Part shown: positions 1 through 7,582 of the stretch, one piece after another
How positions within the stretch are numbered: position 1 is the stretch's first letter
How the letters are laid out: each line of letters opens with the position of its first letter
DNA from: Chrysochromulina parva
Taxonomy: Eukaryota; Haptophyta; Prymnesiales; Chrysochromulinaceae
Direction of reading: 5' to 3'
NCBI GenBank assembly: GCA_002887195.1
Contig: PJAB01000286.1
Coordinates: forward strand, 1-30,700
DNA: 30,700 nt
Position numbers and translations under genes: made by a program
Notes under the pieces: generated by a model
What the model was told of the DNA's origin: nothing
The model's database searches: none
Seen by the model: only the letters and a program-made list of their open reading frames with translations

Positions 1-200
1 ACGGCCACCGCCGCCCGCCCGGCGGCTGCCGTTGCCACAGCGGCGCGCCCCGCGGTCGCCTCAGCTACGGCGGCGACCGCCACGGCCACCGCCGCCCGCC
101 CGGCGGCTGCCGTTGCCACATCGGCACGCCCCGCGGTCGCCGTCGCCGCGCGGCCGGCGACGGCCACCGCGGCGCGGCCCGCCGCTGCAACGGCCACCGC
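1..200. repeat. GC-rich degenerate tandem repeat, about 80-bp period
   Basis: The segment starting at base 1 recurs at base 82; the first 60 bases of the two copies differ at only two positions. Shorter, diverged copies beginning with acggccaccg follow at 160 and 190. The periods (81, 78 and 30 bp) are multiples of three, which fits expansion within a coding frame. Confidence 0.75.
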
Positions 201-249
201 AACTGTGGCCCGAGCAACCGCCGCCGCCCCGCGTTCGCCGGATCGCTGA
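1..249 (+). CDS. Possible 3' end of an Ala/Pro/Thr-rich protein running in from the left edge
   Basis: Frame 1 is open from the first base to a TGA at 247-249 and gives about 82 residues made almost entirely of Ala, Thr, Pro, Arg and Val, with the motif AARPAAAVAT recurring. No ATG is present, so if it is real it is the C-terminal tail of a gene that starts outside the window. The other frames are also open here because the DNA is a GC-rich repeat, giving Arg/Pro-rich translations, so the reading frame is not certain. No domain is recognisable and no function can be proposed. It could equally be a non-coding minisatellite. Confidence 0.3.
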   Translation, partial: TATAARPAAAVATAARPAVASATAATATATAARPAAAVATSARPAVAVAARPATATAARPAAATATATVARATAAAPRSPDR

Positions 250-590
250 GAGATTCGCCTGGTCGGATCATGATGCTGTGGGGAAACACCGAACCCTGTC
301 AGAAAGGAAAGCTGTGTATGTGCGCGCCATGCGGCAGTGGGGTATTGCGCGAGCACCGGGAAGAGTGCGAACACGGCATCGCGAACCCGACGGGCCGGGG
401 CGCGACGGCGTGTGTAAACGTGACACACAAGCGTGCACACGAGAGCGAAGACAATCCTAAACCTAATGGGTAGTCACAGCGACTGTTTCAATTGCAGTGC
501 AATATACTCTATCGAGAAGCCATCGCCCACGCAGCTCAGAAAAAACCGACACGGCGCTCGTAAGTTTGGCTATACCCATTTCGCATTTTC
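250..590. other. Spacer upstream of the SVIP-like gene
   Basis: About 340 bp with only short overlapping frames and no recognisable protein motif. The GC content drops compared with the flanking repeat. It probably holds the end of the left gene's transcript and the promoter of the small gene at 591, but I see no clear TATA box or repeat. Confidence 0.4.
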
Positions 591-821
591 ATGGGCGGCT
601 GTCTATCCAGCTGCCTCGGCGGCGCCCGCGACGAGGGCCGCGACCCAATTCTGGACGCTCAGACGCGACAGCGAGCAGCAGAGGCCGCAGAAGCGCGGCA
701 AGCAAAGTTTGCTTCAAGTGCTCAAGGCAAAGCTGCTGCGAAGCAGGCATCCAGGGAGCGGACGTCCACGCACTTGGGACGCGATGCGCATCAGCAGCGA
801 ATCGCCGACATCATTAGCTAA
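591..821 (+). CDS. SVIP-like small VCP/p97-interacting protein
   Basis: A 76-residue protein. It begins MGGCLSSCLGG: Gly2 is in a context for N-myristoylation, and Cys4 and Cys8 are candidates for palmitoylation, so membrane attachment is expected. Residues 26-36 (RQRAAEAAEAR) match the VCP-interacting motif R-x5-A-A-x2-R exactly (R26, A32, A33, R36). The rest is a basic, Ala/Gln-rich, probably helical segment (AKFASSAQGKAAAKQA). Animal SVIP has the same size (about 77 residues), the same acylated Met-Gly N-terminus and the same motif position, and binds the N-domain of VCP/p97 to restrain ER-associated degradation. The rest of the sequence is too short for proof of homology. The ATG at 591 is favoured because it creates the Met-Gly-Gly-Cys start. 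A single uninterrupted exon is seen. Confidence 0.72.
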   Translation: MGGCLSSCLGGARDEGRDPILDAQTRQRAAEAAEARQAKFASSAQGKAAAKQASRERTSTHLGRDAHQQRIADIIS

Positions 822-1340
822 GCACGAATCCATGCTGTATTCGCTTTGGCGATCTTCAGGAAAGCAGCCGCTCGCTCAAGCGCCACGCCTCTCTCTCGTT
901 TAGTTCGAGACCGAAGCTTCAGGATTTGCGCATGAGCTCGCGGTTGGAGTGCAGGTTGATTTAGCAATCGGGTTTCCTTTTATCGTCACCTTCACTGTTA
1001 CACAACGTCGTCTGTGTGCACATCTCGTCCTCTCATCTTGCTGAGGCCGCCCCGCCCCGCGCAGCCGGCGACGCAGGCGCTTGCCCCTCTGCGGTCTGCG
1101 CTCTGGCTCTGCGCCCTGAACTGTTGTGCTGAATCCTACCCACATCTGTAAACTGTGTTTGAGGTTGTAGATTTGCACTTCTTCGAGCAGCTCCGGAGGC
1201 GTCGTGATGGTAAAATTGTTTCTTCCCACAGCGATCGCGGTGAGAGGCGCGCCCGCCGCGCGCACACCTGCGTTCCGTGTGGTCCTCTCGCAGTGTGCTG
1301 GGTGGCGAGCCCTGGGCTCCACGGACGCAGCTTCCGCAAC
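822..1340. other. Spacer between the SVIP-like and AP2 genes
   Basis: About 520 bp. The frame of the downstream AP2 protein is open back to about 1155, but that part has no ATG and no domain, so it is treated as 5' untranslated. Pyrimidine-rich patches are present; no promoter element was recognised. Confidence 0.4.
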
Positions 1341-2504
1341 ATGATGAACCTCATTGCAGTGGAGGTGGAACCGGGCGTCGAGGTCGACGTCCAGGCTTGC
1401 GTCGAGGTCGATGCTGTCCACGTTCACTGGGCAGATGCAGGCTCGTCGTCAGCTCCCACTGGTGCAGTACTCGATGACAGTGGCACAGATCCTATTCGCC
1501 ATGCACGCAAGAAATCGAGGAAGGCGCCCTCTCAAAGCACGAGCAGCGTATCTCCCGGTGCGGCGGCAGCAGCCTCAGCCCTGGTCTCGTGCGGAAAGAC
1601 GCAGGACGAGACCAGGGCTGAGGCTGCTGCCGTCGCCCCTCGACCCCTCGACCCTTCACACCTCGAAGAGCAGCGGCCGAGGGCGGAGGCGAGGGTCGGA
1701 GGGCATCAGCCGCTGACGGCGGACGAGGCCAGATCGACCGCGGCTGCCGAGGGGCTCGAGCTGGTGCCGTCGTCCCAAAATCAGACGGGCTTCAAGGGCG
1801 TGATCAAGCGTGGAGGCAAATACGACGCGGTGGCATCGGAAAATGGTGCGCAGCGCCGCCTCGGCAACTTTGTGACGGCAGAGGAGGCGGCCTTGTGCTA
1901 CGCTAGGTACATAGGAGCGGAGCGAGCGGCGGCGGAGGCGGCGGAGGCGAGGGGCGAGGGCTATCAGCCGCTGACGGCGGACGAGGCCAGGGCTGCCGCG
2001 GCGGCCGAGGGGCTCGAGCTGGTGCCGTCGTCGAAAGGTCAGACGGGCTTCAAGGGCGTGATCAAGCGAGGTGGCAAATACGAGGCGGTGGTATCGGAAA
2101 ATGGTACGCAGCGCCGCCTCCCCATTCGACGGATTGAGCCCAGCGCTTGCCGCAGCGGACGTCGTCTTCCATACTCGGAAGTCGTCTTCCAGTCAGTGAC
2201 GCCGGAAGAAGCGGCCTTGTGCTACGCTAGGTACATAGGAGCGGAGCGAGCGGTGGCGGAGGCGTCGGAGGCGAGGGTCGGAGGGCATCAGCCGCTGACG
2301 GCGGACGAGGCTATGGCAGCCGCGGCCGCCGAGGGGCTCGAGCTGGTGCCGTCGTCGAAAAGTCAGACGGGCTTCAAAGGCGTGATCAAGCGAGGTGGCA
2401 AATACGAGGCGGTGGTATCGGAAAATGGTGCGCAGCGGCGACTCGGCACGTTTGCGACACCGATAGAGGCAGCCTTGTGCTACGCACGCCACGGTCATCA
2501 CTGA
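1341..2504 (+). CDS. Protein with three tandem AP2/ERF-like DNA-binding repeats
   Basis: A 387-residue protein from the first in-frame ATG (1341). Residues 1-120 are acidic, then Ser/Ala-rich. Three repeats follow, each led by QPLTADEA and then GLELVPSS, with AP2 cores GFKGVIKRGGKY...ENG-QRRLG-F...EAALCYAR at about 150-199, 236-307 and 344-387. Gly-Val, the RxGKY strand and the EAA...Y helix fit the AP2 fold (three strands plus a helix), which usually binds DNA in transcription factors and some mobile-element proteins. The repeat period is 86 residues; the second copy carries 22 extra residues that replace its third strand. The third copy ends abruptly as CYARHGHH because the DNA switches at about 2487 into an inverted piece of a GH35 gene, which provides the stop. 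Regulatory role is inferred; the gene may be partly degenerate. Confidence 0.7.
   Translation: MMNLIAVEVEPGVEVDVQACVEVDAVHVHWADAGSSSAPTGAVLDDSGTDPIRHARKKSRKAPSQSTSSVSPGAAAAASALVSCGKTQDETRAEAAAVAPRPLDPSHLEEQRPRAEARVGGHQPLTADEARSTAAAEGLELVPSSQNQTGFKGVIKRGGKYDAVASENGAQRRLGNFVTAEEAALCYARYIGAERAAAEAAEARGEGYQPLTADEARAAAAAEGLELVPSSKGQTGFKGVIKRGGKYEAVVSENGTQRRLPIRRIEPSACRSGRRLPYSEVVFQSVTPEEAALCYARYIGAERAVAEASEARVGGHQPLTADEAMAAAAAEGLELVPSSKSQTGFKGVIKRGGKYEAVVSENGAQRRLGTFATPIEAALCYARHGHH
1564..1632. repeat. Perfect 27-bp inverted repeat with 15-nt loop inside the AP2 gene
   Basis: Bases 1564-1590 and 1606-1632 are exact reverse complements, separated by 15 bases. The transcript would form a very stable hairpin within the Ala-rich linker upstream of the first AP2 repeat. 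The arms encode AAASALVS and DETRAEAAA in the protein frame, and the frame stays open. Confidence 0.95.
1707..2486 (+). repeat. Three tandem copies of the AP2-repeat unit
   Basis: Units start at 1707, 1965 and 2289, at the sequence cagccgctgacggcggacga. Spacing is 258 bp between the first two and 324 bp between the second and third; the 66-bp difference is an in-frame insertion at about 2121-2195. Nucleotide identity between copies is high over most of their length, which indicates recent duplication. The third unit is cut at about 2486. Confidence 0.9.
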
Positions 2505-2595
2505 TCCGCTCGGGAGGGCGCCTAGCGTCTTGTGTCGCCCGCGTCGCCACCGTCCACGTTGTGCAGAGGAGGGCTCGTCGCCGAACACGGCGCGT
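2487..2595 (-). pseudogene. Inverted fragment of a GH35 beta-galactosidase gene
   Basis: The minus strand of this segment aligns with 4034-4140 of the beta-galactosidase gene: 95 of 105 aligned bases are identical, with four indels of 1-2 bases. It corresponds to the part of the enzyme around TTDGGDAGYMTRG and GGSVMTVG. The indels break the GH35 frame, so it is a relic. It lies directly against the third AP2 repeat and contains the TGA (2502-2504) that ends the AP2 protein. Confidence 0.9.
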
Positions 2596-3431
2596 TTGTC
2601 TTGATGTCTGCACGCTGTCTGCAATCACAGGCGAAACGAACTTGATCGTTCATGTTTGTGCACCGGGTCGCCGTGTGCGTGTCATGTGTGTGTCCCGCCG
2701 CGCGGCTCGCCCCGATCATGCCAGGTGTCTTTGAGCGCCGGGCGGAACCGGCAACCGCGACCGGTTAGGCGGTCGCACTGTTCTGTAACTGAGGGCCGGA
2801 GGAGGGGGGGGGGGGTGGCGGAGTCCGAGAATGGCATTTGGAGAGTTGGCATAGCATGGCCCGTGGCTTTAGCGTTTAGGGCAGAGACCGCGCCCCGGTC
2901 AGCGGTATGTCCGGTGGTTCGTCTTCGGACCCCGTCACCTGACGGAGGTAGAGGTAGACGCCTCGTAAGCCTCGTAACCGCTCCCCAGCCGTTGGAGCCG
3001 AGCACTGTGCACGCTGACTGAGAGACTGACACAGCAAACACATAACCGAACACACTCGCGCTTGATGATTCGGATTTCAGTGTTCATGCGATGCTCTCCG
3101 GTTAATCTTAATGACCGGTATGGGACTCGGACACAAGAGATGACTAAGGTTCAGAGCTCGCCGCGACTAAAGTTTTAGTTTACCGCGGGGTCGGCATTCG
3201 GTCGGTCCATCATGTTGAGCGAGGCGGCTCGGGTAAGACGGACGGCTGTTCCCGCGGGCACAGCAGAATATTCGACATGATTCGAAAGCTCGTGAACGCT
3301 ACGGGGTACCCGTGTGCCCGTGTGCCCGTGTGTCCTGTGTGGTCCCGGCACCCCCGGTGTCTTTTTTTCGTAATCCTACAATCATAACCGGGTAACGAAA
3401 CATAAGGACAACAAATTCTCATCACCCGGCG
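2596..3431. other. Intergenic region upstream of the beta-galactosidase gene
   Basis: About 840 bp without a supported gene. It contains a G run near 2805-2816, and a short tandem of cccgtgtg near 3309-3335. Short frames on both strands lack recognisable motifs. It presumably includes the promoter of the gene at 3432. Confidence 0.4.
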
Positions 3432-5945
3432 ATGCCGACCCCGCGCTTCGTGCTCCTTCAGGCCCTTGCGACTACAACCGTCGCCCAAACGTTCGGCGTG
3501 CGCGACAACAAGTTCGTCATCAACGGCACCTTTCCCGTCACATTGGCGTCTGGCGAGATGCACTACTCTCGCGTGCACCCAAAGCTGTGGTCGGACCGTT
3601 TGGGACGTGCTCGCGCTATGGGGCTCAATGCGATCGCAACGTATGTACCTTGGAACTGGCACGAGGCGACTCCCGGCAAGTTCGATTTCACATCAGAGTG
3701 GCGCGATCTGGCGGCCTTCGTCCGGCAGGCGGGCGATCATGGCCTGTTCGTCCTCCTGCGCGGCGGCCCATACATGTGCGGCGAGTGGGAGTTTGGCGGC
3801 TTCCCGGCGTGGATGTTGTACAACGGCACGCTCACGCTGCGTACCTACGCGCAGCCGTACATGAGCTTTGTCGAGCGCTACTGGGCGGCTCTGCTGCCCG
3901 TCGTGCGGCCGCTCATGTTCCACAACGGCGGCAATGTGCTCATGTTCCAGGTGGAGAACGAGTTTGGCTCGTATGGAGACGTGTCCCAGCACCCGAGCGA
4001 CAAGCAATACATGGAGGCGCTCGTGTCACTCGCACGCGCCGCGCTCGGCAACGAGGCCCTCCTCTACACCACGGACGGTGGCGACGCGGGCTACATGACG
4101 CGAGGCTCCCTCCCGGGCGGATCAGTGATGACCGTGGGCGACGGCTGTGGAAACCCGGAGGCTACATGGGAGGCGCAGAAGAAGTTCAACCCGCCAGGCG
4201 GCTCGCCCTTCATGTGCGCCGAGCTCTACCCAGGCTGGCTCACGCACTGGGGTGAGCAGATGGCCAATACCTCCTCGGCATCTGCCGCGAGTTTGCTGGG
4301 CAAGGTGCTCGACACGGCGGACGGCTGGGGCTCTGCGAACTTGTACATGGCGCACGGCGGCACCTCATTCGCGTGGACGGCGGGCGCTAACGGCGGCGGC
4401 GGCGCGTCGTACCAGCCCGACATCACCTCGTATGACTACGACGCGCCTATCTCCGAGGGTGGCGAGCACGGATACGGCTCCGACCGCATCGACAAGTTCG
4501 AGGCGGTCCGTCAACAGCTCATCCAGCCAGCGCGCCTTGCGCGCATGCTCTGGTATGGGCAGCCGGCAAGCACGCCGCCCGCGCCGCCGCCGCCGGAGGC
4601 GCCGCTCGCACCGCGCGCTGCACTCGGCGCCGTGCCACTCGATGAGTTCGTCCCATTCCTCGATGCCGCGTACAGCCTCCAGCCGTCTCTCGCCTCAACC
4701 GGGGACGCGACACCTCCAGCCGGGGTGGAGCGGGTGGGCTGCTTCGGCGGCGGCTTTGCCGTCTTTGAGGCGAGCCTCGCTGAGGACGTGGCGGGCGGCG
4801 CCAGGCTCTCTCTCCCTTTGCTGCACGACCGCGCCCTCGTCTTCATCGACACGCCCGTGACCACAAAAGAGTATGTTGGCACCATCTATCGCACGGACGC
4901 GAGCGCAGTGCTGAGGCTTCCGTCGATCTCCAAGGGCAGCCGCATTACGATCCTGCTCGAGCTGCTTGCTCGCATCAACTTCTCGCACGGGATGGACGAC
5001 GGCCGCTTCGGGCTGCTCGGCGGCGTGCTCGTCGAGGGCAAGCCGCTGGCCGTAACCTCCGACGGCTGGTCGACGCGCTGCGTGGACGTCGAGGACGCGG
5101 CGCGCCGCACCCAATTCGGCAACCTATCGTGGGCGCCGCGTGGCACGAACGTCCAAGGGCCCGCCTTCTTCCGTGCTACGTTCACCTCGGTCCACCAGGT
5201 TGACACGTTCCTCCACCTGCCGGGGTTCGTCAAGGGCGTCGTGTGGGTCAATGGGTTCGGTCTCGGACGCTATTGGAACACTCAGGGCCCACAGCAGACG
5301 CTCTACGTGCCTTGGCCGCTGATCCGCGCCAACGCCGCCAACGAGCTCGTAGTGCTCGAGCTGCACAACGCGTCGGCGAACGCGACCGTCGAGTTCGTTG
5401 ATCGGCCGCAATGGGGGGTGCCCCCGACTCCGCCGCCCCCGTGCGACGAGTCGGTGGCCGGCGACGTGCTCCAAATGCTGAGCTGTGGAATCCATGGCAG
5501 TCCACTCGCGGCGCACCAAGCCTGGACGTTTGACGTCATCGGGCGCCTCTCACTCGACGGGCGGCTGTGCGTGAGTGTGGGGCCTGGGACCGATCCCACA
5601 TATGGCTTCCCGCTCGCGCAACTCGAAGCATGCTCTTCCACCGACAGCCGACAGCGGCTGGCCCCCGAACGGAACTCGACCACGGCGGACCCTCAGCCAA
5701 TCGTCCACACCGGGCGCGACTACTGCCTCGACGTCTCCAACCATGACATGGCCGAGGGCGCGCCGGTGGGATTCTACGCGTGCGTCGCGGGCTCGGGTAA
5801 CCAGCAATGGAGCCGCAGCCCGCCGCTCTCCAGCCCGCTTGTTGGAGGAGGGCGATCGTCGCTGCGTGCCGAGGAAGGCGCCACAGATGGCGCACCGACC
5901 CGGCTGGTAGTCAAGGAGAGTGGCAAGTGCCTCTCTGCTTGCTGA
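3432..5945 (+). CDS. Secreted GH35 beta-galactosidase with ricin-type lectin tail
   Basis: An 837-residue single-exon enzyme expected to remove terminal beta-galactose from glycans. Residues 1-19 look like a signal peptide ending VAQ. The GH35 barrel follows: GEMHYSRVHP (41-50), YVPWNWHE (71-78), RGGPYMCGEWEFGGFPAW (110-127), QVENEFGSYG (173-182) with E177 as the predicted acid/base, and CAELYPGWLTHWGE (262-275) with E264 as the predicted nucleophile. A Pro-rich linker lies near 380-395, and a jelly-roll domain contains WVNGFGLGRYW near 606. From C671 the sequence resembles a ricin B beta-trefoil, with a QxW motif (NQQWSR, near 791). The third lectin subdomain has only begun (GKCLSAC) when the frame stops, so the trefoil is truncated. 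An extracellular or lysosome-like location is inferred. Confidence 0.92.
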   Translation: MPTPRFVLLQALATTTVAQTFGVRDNKFVINGTFPVTLASGEMHYSRVHPKLWSDRLGRARAMGLNAIATYVPWNWHEATPGKFDFTSEWRDLAAFVRQAGDHGLFVLLRGGPYMCGEWEFGGFPAWMLYNGTLTLRTYAQPYMSFVERYWAALLPVVRPLMFHNGGNVLMFQVENEFGSYGDVSQHPSDKQYMEALVSLARAALGNEALLYTTDGGDAGYMTRGSLPGGSVMTVGDGCGNPEATWEAQKKFNPPGGSPFMCAELYPGWLTHWGEQMANTSSASAASLLGKVLDTADGWGSANLYMAHGGTSFAWTAGANGGGGASYQPDITSYDYDAPISEGGEHGYGSDRIDKFEAVRQQLIQPARLARMLWYGQPASTPPAPPPPEAPLAPRAALGAVPLDEFVPFLDAAYSLQPSLASTGDATPPAGVERVGCFGGGFAVFEASLAEDVAGGARLSLPLLHDRALVFIDTPVTTKEYVGTIYRTDASAVLRLPSISKGSRITILLELLARINFSHGMDDGRFGLLGGVLVEGKPLAVTSDGWSTRCVDVEDAARRTQFGNLSWAPRGTNVQGPAFFRATFTSVHQVDTFLHLPGFVKGVVWVNGFGLGRYWNTQGPQQTLYVPWPLIRANAANELVVLELHNASANATVEFVDRPQWGVPPTPPPPCDESVAGDVLQMLSCGIHGSPLAAHQAWTFDVIGRLSLDGRLCVSVGPGTDPTYGFPLAQLEACSSTDSRQRLAPERNSTTADPQPIVHTGRDYCLDVSNHDMAEGAPVGFYACVAGSGNQQWSRSPPLSSPLVGGGRSSLRAEEGATDGAPTRLVVKESGKCLSAC

Positions 5946-6415
5946 GAATGATACGCGTATGCCCTACCGGCAGCGTGGAGCGTGCTCTACAGCCGAAGAT
6001 TGAATCTCCGCCACCGACTCCGAAAATGTGTGTGTGTGCACCGAGGGGCGTACTGTAGTTCTGAGCGGCCCTGTTTCGTCTCGTCGTGCGTCTAATAATA
6101 CCGAGCGCCTCTTTTTGTATAAAATGTGGTACGAGAAATAAGCCCCGCAGACGCGACGATATTGTTCAGGATTGTGACGAACCCTACCGGTATATAGAAT
6201 TATTGTGAGCGTCGACTCTGACGAAAATCGATCGCACTCTACGAAGACTTGATGAAAGACGGGACGCACGGAACGACGCTCTTGACGAATCCCTTCGCGA
6301 CGATCGAGCCGAGAGGCAGCTGCTTGTCCCGCGCTCCCTCATCGCCAGCTGGAGCTAGGTCAGCAAGATTCTCAGCACCACTGCCCACTGCTCTACCGAG
6401 CGTCAAAGCTACCGC
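5946..6415. other. Intergenic region between beta-galactosidase and PPTase genes
   Basis: About 470 bp. It holds a short (TG)n run near 6027-6037 and an AT-richer patch at 6090-6215. No ORF here has recognisable motifs. Confidence 0.4.
6118..6124 (+). promoter_or_regulatory. Possible TATA box of the PPTase gene
   Basis: TATAAAA occurs in an AT-richer patch about 290 bp upstream of the ATG at 6416. The distance would require a long 5' leader or an unseen 5' intron, so this is only a candidate. Confidence 0.2.
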
Positions 6416-7582
6416 ATGCCGTCCGCCGACGTCATCAAGGAGCTGCAGGAGCTCTATCTTGCTGATGACATGGAGGTCCCTGCTGATGCTTCTGGCTGGT
6501 CGCGTGAGGAGACAGAGGCCTTCTTTGAGAGCGGCGGTCAGGCGCGGCCACTCGCGTCAGCATCACCGAGCAACGGCAGGGCCAACGGCCTTGTGACCGC
6601 GCCCTCCTCGGCTCGGGCCGAGCTGTCACCAACGCCGACGCCGCCACCGCTTCTGCCGCGGCCACCACCACCTCCTGGCGTCTTCCGCTGGATCGTCGAC
6701 ATCTCGACGTGGGAGCCTGGCGACGCGGAATGGCAGCTGCTTCTGAGCGCGGTGCCCGAGGCGGAGTCCTCCAAGGTCATGCGCTTCGTCCAGGTGGCCG
6801 ACAGGAAGCGCGCGCTCGTCAGTCGGCTTCTGCAGCGGCGCGTGTGTCACGAGGCGACCGGCTGCGCGTACGCGGACGTGAAGATTGAGCGCACGAAGGG
6901 CGGCAAGCCGTACATGGCCAACAAGCCGGCGGCCGCCTCGATGGACAGCGCGCCCAATTTCAACTTTAATGTGTCTCACGAGGGCATGTTTGTGGCGCTG
7001 GGGACGGAGCCCTTGGCCGTTTGTGGCATCGACGTGGCGGCACCCGAGGTCGCGCGCGGCGGTAAGAGGCGCGACATTAACGAGACGCTGCGCACGATGA
7101 CGAGCCAGCTCACGAAGGCCGAGATGGACCTCATCGAGGCCGCTCGGCCCGACCTCAAGAAGATGGAGGACCTCTTCCGTCGCTTCTGGTCGCTCAAGGA
7201 AGCGTACACCAAGGCGCGTGGCGACGGGCTCGGCTTCGAGTTCCACCGGTGCGACTTCCAGCTCGGCGAGCTCGGCGAGGGCTCGGAGGGCCAGAAGGTC
7301 CAGTTCGCGGCGGTAACCGTCGACGGGATGCCGCTTCCCCAGTGGCGCTTCTATATTCAGGAGCTCGATGCTAGCCACTGGATCTCGACCGCTCGCGGGC
7401 CGCCAGCGGATGTGGTCGATGCGCACGGGCAGTTCAAGGCCACTTTTGGGCGCCCCGCGCTCAGTGCCGTGCAGATGCTGGCGGAGCTCGTACGCCCAGA
7501 GCTGCCCTTCCGAAAAGTGAGTGTCCGCGAGCTGATCCCGGACGAGATGCGCGACAAGTACGATGCGACCGTTGCTTCATAG
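6416..7582 (+). CDS. 4'-phosphopantetheinyl transferase (Sfp/AASDHPPT type)
   Basis: A 388-residue enzyme predicted to move the phosphopantetheine arm of CoA onto a serine of acyl or peptidyl carrier proteins, activating fatty acid, polyketide or aminoadipate systems. Family motifs are clear: KGGKPY (161-166), FNFNVSHEG (182-190), the Mg-binding GID at 204-206 (D206), and FWSLKEAYTKARGDGLGFEF (257-276) with E262 and K266. A basic segment KRALVSRLLQRR lies at 131-142. About 90 residues precede the transferase: IKELQELYLADDMEVP, then SREETEAFFESGG, then a Pro-rich linker (PTPTPPPLLPRPPPPP). This extension is not part of the usual Sfp fold and may be a docking or targeting element. The ATG at 6416 is the first in frame. 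The core is complete, so activity is likely. Confidence 0.9.
   Translation: MPSADVIKELQELYLADDMEVPADASGWSREETEAFFESGGQARPLASASPSNGRANGLVTAPSSARAELSPTPTPPPLLPRPPPPPGVFRWIVDISTWEPGDAEWQLLLSAVPEAESSKVMRFVQVADRKRALVSRLLQRRVCHEATGCAYADVKIERTKGGKPYMANKPAAASMDSAPNFNFNVSHEGMFVALGTEPLAVCGIDVAAPEVARGGKRRDINETLRTMTSQLTKAEMDLIEAARPDLKKMEDLFRRFWSLKEAYTKARGDGLGFEFHRCDFQLGELGEGSEGQKVQFAAVTVDGMPLPQWRFYIQELDASHWISTARGPPADVVDAHGQFKATFGRPALSAVQMLAELVRPELPFRKVSVRELIPDEMRDKYDATVAS

Noticed and set aside
32..460. Arg/Pro-rich 142-residue frame at the left edge
   Set aside because: It is a shifted reading of the GC-rich repeat and starts from a repeat-derived ATG with no motif.
1155..1340. N-terminal extension of the AP2 protein from a GTG at 1155
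   Set aside because: A eukaryotic gene should start at ATG; the first in frame is 1341, and the extension has no recognisable domain.
2121..2195. Possibility that the 66-bp AP2 insertion is a short spliced intron
   Set aside because: It does not begin with GT or GC at the needed boundary; the internal GT...AG stretch is 32 nt and would shift the frame.
2121..2195. Possibility that the AP2 insertion is a second antisense GH35 scrap
   Set aside because: Only a short match (gggctcaat plus a nearby gcgct) to the GH35 gene near 3620 could be found; too little to claim.
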